NCBI GenBank assembly: GCA_002914805.1
Contig: JXTB01000026.1
Location: 1,221,676 to 1,285,675 of the forward strand
Source: Parasponia andersonii
Taxonomy: Eukaryota > Streptophyta > Magnoliopsida > Rosales > Cannabaceae
Reading direction: 5' to 3'
DNA length: 64,000 bases
The position numbers and the translations under genes were made by a program. The number at the start of each line of letters is the position of its first letter. The stretch's first letter is position 1. Under the pieces are notes generated by a model that worked only from the letters and a program-made list of their open reading frames with translations, was not told the origin of the DNA and ran no database searches. Positions 55,380 through 64,000 of the stretch are shown here, in pieces.

Positions 55380-56391
55380 GATCCAATGGATGATCACCTT
55401 CTTGATTCCTAACAAAGAGAGACACAGACGAATAAGAAGACAATCGCCTCGAACCGATTTCTCCAGAATAGCCAAAACATTAAAGATGGTGAATTCCCTA
55501 GTATGACCGATTTTTTTCTGCTCTCCCTCTCTCTCTATTATGTGTGGAACACTCTCATCTCAGGAGTGTTTCACATGTAACTCATTAAATTGGCAACCAG
55601 AGAACTTTTCTCTTAACTATAGAGATATTAGTAAACCCTAATATGCTTATTGGGCTTGTTGGGCTCAACTGATCATCAAATAACTATTGGGCTTTAATTT
55701 GAACTAGACAGGGGACCAGACAGACATATAAAGCCCAAACTCTAATGAACTATATACCCACAATTATAATTAACTCTTAGACTAAATGTCATTTATTTTC
55801 TGTGAAGTTTATTATCAAATAATTAGTTTGATCTATTTAGCATATACTATTCCTATAGACATACCCCCAATACAATGTCATACTAGTAGGGTGAAATTAT
55901 CGTATTACCCCTCTAGTACATACTTATCTTTGAGTTGTCATTTTTCATCTAATGAATAATAGTTGACTATGGTGTTTGTATCTACTTATACCAACACAGT
56001 CAAATTCACATAGTGGATACCGGGGCCTTGGTTTATATTATCCAAGTACTTGAAAAAACTTGAAGTAACATTATATGCATGGCGTTCATTGTGGAAAATA
56101 TTCTACATATTTCATACATCTTATCTTCTAAGATACCAGAGTTCGTACCACAAATCGGAACTAGTTATTTAGTAACTCAAAAAGACAAAACACATGAAAG
56201 TAAGTTCGTTAATCACTAGGATTAAAGTTTTCTATAATAGTGCTAGATTAGTGAAATTAGAAATTTGAGTTGCAGCTCTTAGCCTCAAACTCTAATTCAC
56301 TCAATCCTGTTCGATGTTATTATAACTTCTTTACAATACACTAATGTTTCTATCCGAAGACTCACTTCGATAATTAACGACTTTATTATGA
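55380..56391. other. Unclassified repeat-like DNA
   Basis: Mixed composition, with CT-rich (55520-55540) and TTGGGCTTGTTGGGCTC stretches. It leads directly into the relic at 56392, and the two may be one element. No coding domain. Confidence 0.35.
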
Positions 56392-56715
56392 AAATAGATA
56401 ATACTACACTCTATGGCACAATAAAGCATTCCATCTTCAATATGCAGAATGCGAATAATTTAATTCAGATAATGAAATAAAGAATATAATGTCTCCCACA
56501 TATGAACTCATCATACGAATAATTCTTTATTAGATGTCTCGGAATCTTTATATGTTTGCATAAGATAAGTATAGACATCACATGTATATCAATAGGACAT
56601 AAAGAAAATAGAAATTTATAATATGGAATTTATTAACAATAAATAGATAACAATTAATCTGATAAATATTGTTTATAATGTCAAAATAATAAACTACTTT
56701 ATAGGATATTATTCC
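56392..56715. repeat. Repeat relic shared with 28213-28910
   Basis: Uninterrupted sister copy of the relic at 28213. The shared blocks run from CTCTATGGCACAATAAAG to AATAAACTACTTTATAGGATATTAT. Confidence 0.7.
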
Positions 56716-59359
56716 AATAATAACATGACAAAGTATGAAAAAGTCTTGTTCCTATAATTTTGCCTATGAGCAATGGTAGAGAAGTAAAAGTAAGTATGTT
56801 AGCTTAAGCAATACAAATATTGATGAAAATCTAATGTCCCGAAAACCTAAGGGTTGCTCTTCTAGGTTTATCCATAGACAGTGAGTCAAGGCCTAAGATT
56901 AGGCCGAAAGGAATAATCGATAGACAATAGGTGAATATTCTGTACAACCACCCATTGTTGGTCTCGAGGGATAAAGGAGGTTAGATTAGCCAAAAGATAG
57001 TTATTGGTTCAAGGATACAAAGTGCCCCTGCATTTTCAAAATAAGAACAGAGAGAGAGAGAGAAAATTTCTCGAGCCAATATTCGAGTACCAAGGTGCTA
57101 CGGTGCTGAAATAACCTACGCCATACTCCTAAGACTAATTTATTTATAAAATGTCCAAAATTTTTAAATTTGTGAAATAGTTCCATTTTCAAAAAATATT
57201 AGAAATTCCAACTAGTGAACCAATCTCATAATTTAGTTTTTACTACTAAATATAGAATGATAATTAATTAGAAAGGCTTTATTGAGCTCAGGTCTATGCA
57301 TTATCATCATTCACACATAAGCATTGAATACTAATGTGGCATAATAGTTTATAGATAGAATCATAAGTAATATTTTTGGTTTCGCTAATATTTTTGGTTT
57401 AGTGCTAAATAAGTTCTACTTAATTCAAATAATAACACAAATATGATTCTTGATTGAAAGTTTTATGCATTACCAAGAAATTAAACTACTAAAAGAAGAT
57501 AGTCTCCTAATTCGTCTTTTGACCACCTATATCACAATAGACATCATCTGAGGAAGAAGCATAGAAGGATAAGCATAGGAGAATAGTTACCTTTTAAAAA
57601 CTTTTTTGTAGTAGAAAGTAACTACATTATTAGATTAATCGAAAAAGATTTCATAAACCATATACATATATCATTTTCCAAATCGATTATATATATATAT
57701 ATAATCACAAACAAATATAGAAATCAACTTATCTATTATATGATATAAATCAACTACAACTCATGAGCTCAAATTACCTCATCATAAATCAAGGATGTTA
57801 GTATTAATATAACCAGACCTAACATCGACCCAAGATACCCATAGGAACAATCTAATGCCTACACTTACCATAAGAGAGGTTATCAGAATAAAATCTTATG
57901 CAGATTTATAGATTTTACAATCTTACGCAGATTTATGGATTTTGCATCAACAGTAGTGGACAGTACTACCTATAAACCCATGATTCTGACATAATATTTG
58001 TATATGATCCTATGACTCATTTAACACGAAGAAGTATATAAAAAAAAACATTCGAAAGTTTTATTTTTAAATAATGCTCTAATTTTTCATAAAATGGTCA
58101 TTTTAGATTTTTACAACATCAGACATTATAAAAGTTGTATTATTTATAAATTATAATTTTTTTTCTGCACATAGAAGATTCTAAATCAATATGATATAGT
58201 GCATATCATTTAAAACCAATCATAATTGTCTAAAAATTTCAATATTCACAAAGGTCATAATATGGAACATAATCAATTTTTTGATGAGCATGAAGATAAA
58301 AAAAAAATATGGTATAGTTGAGTCTCTACCTCACCGTGACAGCTAGCTCGGATACTTGTGGTGTCAAGAGGCGGCTGATCAGAGGTTCAGGAAGTGCTTC
58401 CAAGACTCGGGTCACTCATTTTGGTTGGTAACTTTTCCACCAGAGTCTCGAATGGCAATTTTAAGGTCACGAGCGCATCTGCAACATTGAAAATAGCTAG
58501 GATAGCTGTATTACTTATCCAACTAGGATTAGGGTCCAAGATGAAACCCGATCAGATCACTGACATGCAAAACGAAGTAATCCTTAGCCTTGCAACCTTG
58601 AGTTCAATGCCCAGATGCAAGCGTAGTTATGTTATATTATATCAAACTTCATGACGAGCATACTCCAAAGACGACAGTGAAATCTCATGTTGATAGCTCG
58701 AACGAAAAATTGTGTCTCAACCCAATATTATTGAATATGATTGAATGTCCAAAACTCAAAGGAAACAATTAAACCCAAACAAAGATTGGAATATGCTTGC
58801 ACTGGCTTGGGAAGGGTGTCTTGCCGAAGGTGAAGACACATAGCATTGATTTTGCCGATAATGACCGCGAAAGGGCATTGATTTCACAGTCTTCTTTCTC
58901 TATCCACAGGCTCGAACAATGGCTTTATGGATTAGATGGGAGATGGCTGGGCTAGCACATCGATCTGGGTGGGGTCAAGGGGGCAGAGAAGGCGACCAAA
59001 AATGGGGTCGTGAATGGCAAATGGTGTAATTTTAGGTTCATTTGGGGTACGTCTGTCAAATGGCTGACGTGGTTTGGCTTTTCAGACTTCTAGGCTTGCA
59101 AAAAGGCCCATGATCTGAGTTTCTCTTTAAATAAGTCCCCAAAAATTACAAAACAGCCCCAACTTTTATAACATTTTCTCATTTTAGCCCAAATTCAAAA
59201 TAACCCATTTCCTACTATTTTTAATTTGAATTTTTGTGAAAACCCCACTATGCCCTCAAAAATTTATGGGTTTTTACAGTTTCAGTTTGGCCATCGTGAC
59301 CGAGGTCATTTTTTCATCATGTTTACGCTTCTTGTTTTCATCATCTGACCTTAATAGTA
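56716..59359. other. Unclassified repeat-like DNA
   Basis: 58330-59120 is noticeably less AT-rich, with motifs such as AGACTCGGGTCACTC and GATCTGGGTGGGGTCAAG, and frames that are open for up to 86 codons, but I recognise no domain on either strand. It may be retroelement non-coding sequence or a gene scrap. A (GA)n run is at 57050-57063. Confidence 0.35.
57892..57945. repeat. Tandem duplication, 27-bp unit
   Basis: Units 57892-57918 and 57919-57945 share AATCTTAYGCAGATTTAT and GATTTT, differing at three positions. Confidence 0.9.
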
Positions 59360-59781
59360 AGAGCATCTCTACTGCAATGCTATTTCATTGTGTTAGTGCT
59401 ACAACTTATCAGCATATGGCATAAAAATCCTCCTCCATGCAACGCAATTCGTTGTGCCAAATTAACATGTATTATATTACATGATCTCAAATAGAGCATC
59501 AAGTATAGCAAAATTTTATAATTTTATAATTTTAAATATTATTAAAATACATATTTTTCTAATGTTCCATTAATTATTTATACACTTGTTCATACTCATT
59601 CAATACATTTCTTTTTAGTACTCAACTAATTATAAAATTAACTTACTCAACTAATTATAAAATTAACTTACTAACGTTTAAATAATAACAAATTTAAATA
59701 GCATAGTGCGGTGGAATAAAAATTCTAAATTCTTTGTCAAAGATAACATTTGCTATTATTTTGTGTCCAATGTAACTCTAA

Positions 59782-60676
59782 GGGTCTGTTTGGTTGCAGT
59801 GGTGGAATGGTAATGGTAATAATAATCAGAATAAAATAGAATAGAAAGTAATATAATTATGTTATTGGTCAAAGTGGTAGAATCAGTAGCTGAATGGACA
59901 TTCTTATATTTGGTTAACTGTGAAAAGGAATGAAATTAGTTGAATAATGATAAAAATACTCTTCATTTCAATTATTTTAAATTATATTTAGTATCCAATT
60001 ATTTCATTAAATTATTTTACATTTAGCATTATTATCTTATTAAATTGTTTTATTAATTAAATTATTTAACATTTATCATTATTTTATTTTATTAATTAAA
60101 TTATTTTACATTTAGTATTATTTTATTTTATTATTTCATTAAATTAATTAATTAATTAAATTATTATTTTATTAAATTATTTTACATATAGCATTATTTT
60201 ATTTTATAAATTTTAAATTATTTTATTTATTATTTTTATGAATTAAATTATTAAGTAAAGTATTATTTTATTAATTTTTTTACATTTAGCATTATTTTAA
60301 TTTATTAAATTATTTTATATTTAGCATTATTTTATTTTATTTTATTGTTTCATTAAATTATTTTATTAATTAAATTATTATTTTATTAAATTGTTTTACA
60401 TTTAACATTATTTTGCTTTATTTTATTATTTTATTTAATTATTTATTTTTTACCAATTAAATGATTTAATTAAATAGTATTTCATTCTATTCCACCCAAT
60501 CTTAGATGGAATAGAATTCCATCCAATCTTAGGTAGAATAAAATTTCATCATATTTCATTCTAATGAAAATTTTTTTCCTATTTAGATTTTCAAACCAAA
60601 CAATGGAATTAGGTCATTAGGTCATTTTGGAATTGTTTCATTCCATTCCATTCTATTACCCTAACCAAACATGACT
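59782..60676. mobile_element. Tourist-like MITE nested in the preceding MITE
   Basis: Starts GGGTCTGTTTGGTTG and ends (minus strand) AGTCATGTTTGGTTAGGG. Subterminal GGAATGGTAATGG and AATAGAATGGAATGG blocks are also inverted. Flanked by the 3-bp target duplication TAA (59779-59781 and 60677-60679). GGGxCTGTTTGGTT termini with TWA duplications identify Tourist/PIF-Harbinger MITEs. At 895 bp it is long for a MITE because of an internal array. Confidence 0.85.
60012..60450. repeat. Internal tandem array of the nested MITE
   Basis: At least seven imperfect copies of a motif like TTTTACATTTAGCATTATT followed by TTATTTTATTAA, with variable spacers, fill the middle of the element. Confidence 0.8.
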
Positions 60677-60891
60677 TAAGAATATCATTTACATTGAAGG
60701 TGCTCTTAGGAGGGAAGACAAGAAATAATGTCCACCTCATAGGCATCCTGAAGTTAAGTCCCCGCATTGGGATATATGAACAATTTTGTCTATTATGAAT
60801 CAGCAATGTTCTAGCCAACTTAATTTTACGTTGCCTCAGTTCAATTTATTTTTGCTTTAGTTATATGTTAGAACATTGTGGTTACTGTATT

Positions 60892-61313
60892 CTAGCATCT
60901 CTAATGCAAGGTTATTTCATTGCGCTACAATTTTATAGTTTAGCATATAAAATACAAAACTTTTCTTCCAATGCAATGCTATTTCTTATATCAAATTTAA
61001 CATATACTCTACTTAATTAGTGTCACATAACATCAAGTGTAGCATAATGTTATTATTTTAACTTATTAAAATTCACTCTTTCTAATGCTACATATCAATT
61101 ACTTATATGTTTTTTTAATATTCAATCAATACATATTTTTAGTACTCAACTAAGTACAAAATTTTATTAGTTATTAAACAATAAAAATAGCATTTTAAGT
61201 TTGTGCATTGAGTAAAAATTCAAATTTGGTGGGAATTTTTTTTAAAAATTTTATCTATTTATTTATTGTCAGATGTAACTACGATAGCATTTACGTACAT
61301 TGAAGATGCTCTA
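60892..61313. mobile_element. MITE, uninterrupted copy
   Basis: Starts CTAGCATCTCTAATGCAAGG and ends (minus strand) TAGAGCATCTTCAATGTACG. It lies only 184 bases from the split copy and in the same orientation. It aligns with it block by block (AGTACTCAACTAAGTAC, TAGCATAATGTTAT). Confidence 0.82.
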
Positions 61314-62154
61314 ATATTATCTTCAAAATTAAGCCAGCACAATCTTTGTCCAATGGTCTTGAAAACATCTCATATGAGATAGTCTAGAAAATGAAAAATA
61401 CTGCCCAATAGGGCTCTCCTATCTACTCTTTTGTACTTAGTGTAGTAATGTCTTTGACATGCATCAATATCATGATGTACTTGTGAACAATTCAAAGAAG
61501 AAAAATTCATTACTTAACTGTAATATTGTTATTTAATTTTTTTTTGGTTTAAAATAGTAATAATTTCAAAATACTGTTCAAGGTAAAAAAGATTTAAATT
61601 CAAGTTTCAATATTGTTTATTTTTTAGGGAGCAAATATTATTTTTCAGTGTATACATTGTTTGTATTTGAAAAAATTTCAATATTCCATGTAAGAACTAT
61701 TTTTTTAAAACACGAACTACTACTAATTAATTGCTCAAAAAAGAAAAAAGAGAAAAACTCATTAAGGATGTGAACAATTTTTAACACGAAGAATACGTCT
61801 TTTACAAAGGAAGACACGAAAATTGATAATAGTGGACATAGGTGTGGGTGGGTTGGGTCCAAAGACAATATTTTGCTTATTTTCCAAGAGAAGGGCGTGG
61901 CCGCTTACAGGTGAGACAGCCGCACATGCTTCTCTTTCGTACTACTCGCTTTGACATTTCTATTTCCTACGTTTCTCTCTTTCTCACACACGGTGACACA
62001 CGTTTTATATTACACGTAAATAATAAGAAAAAATGAAAAACAAATAGTAAATTATGTACTACGAATTAACTGTATTATCTCACACAACAATCTTTTTTAT
62101 AAGGACGAAGATTTCATCACGTTGTGTATATAAGCACGTGCATAGTATATACAA
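61314..62154. other. Spacer with a GC-richer patch
   Basis: 61830-62000 (GGGTGGGTTGGGTCC, GGCGTGGCCGCTTACAGG, GTGACACACG) is promoter- or leader-like in composition, but no gene follows that I can support. Confidence 0.35.
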
Positions 62155-62335
62155 GGGCATCAATCTAGTAGGAATTTTTATTTAAACATTGTTAATTCAA
62201 ATTTATCAGGTATGTTTTTTATAATAAAAAATAAAAAAATAATATTAATAATATTTTTTTTATGTATCTTATTATTCCAATGACTAAAAAAATATTTATA
62301 TATAAATAAAAAAGATACTTATTGAATTGATAACC
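62155..62335. mobile_element. (TA)-associated MITE, diverged copy
   Basis: The left end GGGCATCAATCTAGTAGGAA and the right end (minus strand) GGTTATCAATTCAATAAGTA correspond to the termini of the copy at 50517-50759. Flanks are TATAC and TATATATATA. Shorter by internal loss. Confidence 0.65.
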
Positions 62336-63887
62336 TATATATATATTTTTATTTATTTATTTATACGAGTAATCTCACGTAACATTTTTTAAAAAAAAAA
62401 AGATGAAAACTTCATGTAGTGTATATAACAGACGTAAGTAATTACTAGGGTAGTTTCTTTTTTATTTTTATTCTTTGTAACGTTAGATACAAATCTTGCG
62501 CTACACACATACAAATTGACATTCGCGATAAGGTCGATGTGGGATTGAAGGAGGGCGGTGAAACCCTCCTTTGGGGGGGCGTGGGATAGAGCTCTCAAAA
62601 ATTGTATATCAGTAAGGTTATTTTTGAAAATTTATACATATTTCAGTTATCCTAATTGTTTTCTATATAAAGATATTTGTCGAGTTTGAATAAGTGAAAT
62701 TAGAGTCCGCAAAATCTTGAGAGGGTACGATGAGAGATTTTTCTTATAATCTTATTTTTAATCATATTGAAAATTATGTAACTTTTATATTAAGGGTAAA
62801 CTATTATAAATTTGTGTGTGTTTGTTTGTTTTTGTTTTATATTTCATTGCTCTTAGTAGAAAAAGATTAAGCTCATTAATGCTCACATACAACTGTTATT
62901 ACAAAAACAAAAATTATGGGTCTACAATATTTTTCACTGATTCTCATTGTTATCAAATTACGAGAGATGAGCGATATAATTAGAATAATTATTTTAATGA
63001 AAGAATGGTAAAACATTTTGGAATAAATATATTTGTACGTAAAAAATTCATAAATTAATTTATGCGTGTATAATTACTTAGATTAATGTTGAAGAAACAC
63101 CTATAAAAATCCAATAATAAATTTTTGAATTTTATATAAAAATCGTTATATTGATTTAAATGGTCATAAGTTTCATCTTCGATGTACTATTTATTGAAAA
63201 TTGATAGGTATATCACTAGCAAACATTTATATTAATATTATTTTCACTTTTAAAAATGAAATAAAAGAGTAGATGACCCCAATATATGTTATTTGACATT
63301 ATATTTATCATCTATTTTACAATTAAAAATTAAAAACATATAATACAAATGTTGCTAAGAAAGCTTAATTCAAAATAAAATTAGTAACACAAGATAAATA
63401 CTAACAAAAATCTATTTAGTGAAATTAAAATTGAATTGGTTTCAAGCTGAGAGGGTTTCTCCTTACCCTCTTCTTCCTCCTCTTTCCTATTTTTTTCCTC
63501 TTCAATTTTAATAATTCCATATTTAAAACTGGTTTATAGTACCACTTGTTATAGATTTTAGTTTAGTCTAGATCTTAAATCAAATATTTCTTCTTAGATT
63601 TAGATTTGTTTAGCATCCGATTTTTGTTTTCTTTTCTTTTTTTCCACGGGTATGAATTTTAATTGGTGTTAGCCTTATTTAGTTTATCCAGCCAAAAACA
63701 TAGTTAAGAGTAAGTGTTGAAAGTAATAGATTATTAGTGATCCTTATTATCTTATTCTTTTGAAGAAATATAGTAACCCACATATTTGTTCTTATCTCCT
63801 TCTTTGAGGAATTTAAAATTGTAATAATTATCTTTACATCATAGTTTGAAGCTTTTTATTCGATTAATATATTCTCTTGAGAGCCCG
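62336..63887. other. AT-rich intergenic DNA
   Basis: A short GC-rich piece at 62530-62590 (GATGTGGGATTGAAGGAGGG, CCTCCTTTGGGGGGGCG) has a small hairpin (GGAGGGxxxxxAAACCCTCC) but no other gene-like feature. The rest shows nothing. Confidence 0.4.
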
Positions 63888-63889
63888 TT

Positions 63890-63921
<32 letters not shown>

Positions 63922-63929
63922 ATATATAG
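63888..63929. repeat. (TA)n microsatellite
   Basis: About 20 TA units with one phase slip. It forms the left flank of the MITE that runs off the window. Confidence 0.95.
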
Positions 63930-63930
63930 A

Positions 63931-64000
63931 GGTTGCCAATCCAATAGGTATTTTTCTTCTTTAAATATGGGTAGATATTTTTTTTTTAGCCGTTGGATCA
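63931..64000. mobile_element. (TA)-flanked MITE, cut by the window end
   Basis: GGTTGCCAATCCAATAGGTA and the following GGGTAGATATTTTTTTTTTA, then GCCGTTGGATCA, match the minus strand of 50759-50690 almost base for base. The copy is therefore in the opposite orientation and continues past the window. Confidence 0.85.

Larger units (their letters stand above)
59360..60708. mobile_element. MITE split by a second MITE
   Basis: It begins GAGCATCTCTACTGCAATGC and ends (minus strand) GAGCACCTTCAATGTAAATG. This is the GAGCATCTCCAATG-type terminus typical of PIF/Harbinger-related MITEs, framed by TAA at the left and TTA at the right. Without the inserted element (59782-60676) it is about 450 bp and aligns with 60892-61313. 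Confidence 0.8.

Overview
The window is nuclear DNA from a flowering plant, most likely a eudicot. It is AT-rich and contains intron-rich, plant-specific genes: two pentatricopeptide repeat (PPR) proteins of plant classes, a chloroplast-type WAT1/EamA transporter, and plant Copia, PIF/Harbinger, hAT and L1 elements. I cannot name the species. The two N runs (23683-23759 and 46585-46852) show it is a draft assembly.

Layout. 1-6.2 kb is gene-free, with old repeats and a Copia gag fragment. 6.5-16.5 kb holds a 14-exon model for mitochondrial dihydrolipoamide succinyltransferase (E2 of 2-oxoglutarate dehydrogenase). Its first two exons are not E2 sequence. They match the start and a short internal piece of the complex I 75-kDa subunit (NDUFS1). 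A minus-strand Copia element (7938-12999, 5-bp target duplication) lies in the intron between the NDUFS1-like and E2 exons. 19.8-22.2 kb is an intronless DYW-class PPR gene (EMB2758/At4g33990 type) and 24.1-25.6 kb an intronless P-class PPR gene, with an L1 LINE fragment between them. 30.5-32.9 kb is a two-exon gene for a Ser/Arg-rich protein with a dual-acylation N-terminus. 33.9-39.2 kb, minus strand, is a complete six-exon WAT1-related transporter (At3g02690 type). 40.2-45.1 kb is a decayed PIF/Harbinger DNA transposon with divergent transposase and Myb-like genes. From 45 kb to the end I see no host gene. That part holds MITEs, a hAT element with a perfect 8-bp target duplication, minisatellites and unclassified repeat relics.

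How the genes relate. The E2 gene serves the TCA cycle, and the N-terminal exons it has apparently captured come from another mitochondrial enzyme. The PPR proteins act on organelle RNA and the transporter sits in a plastid membrane. There is no operon-like organisation. The most notable candidate is the NDUFS1-to-E2 chimera. All splice phases agree, so promoter, leader and mitochondrial presequence may have been recruited by exon shuffling. Other notable structures are a MITE family embedded in (TA)n tracts, a MITE nested in another MITE, and a duplicated splice donor in the transporter gene.
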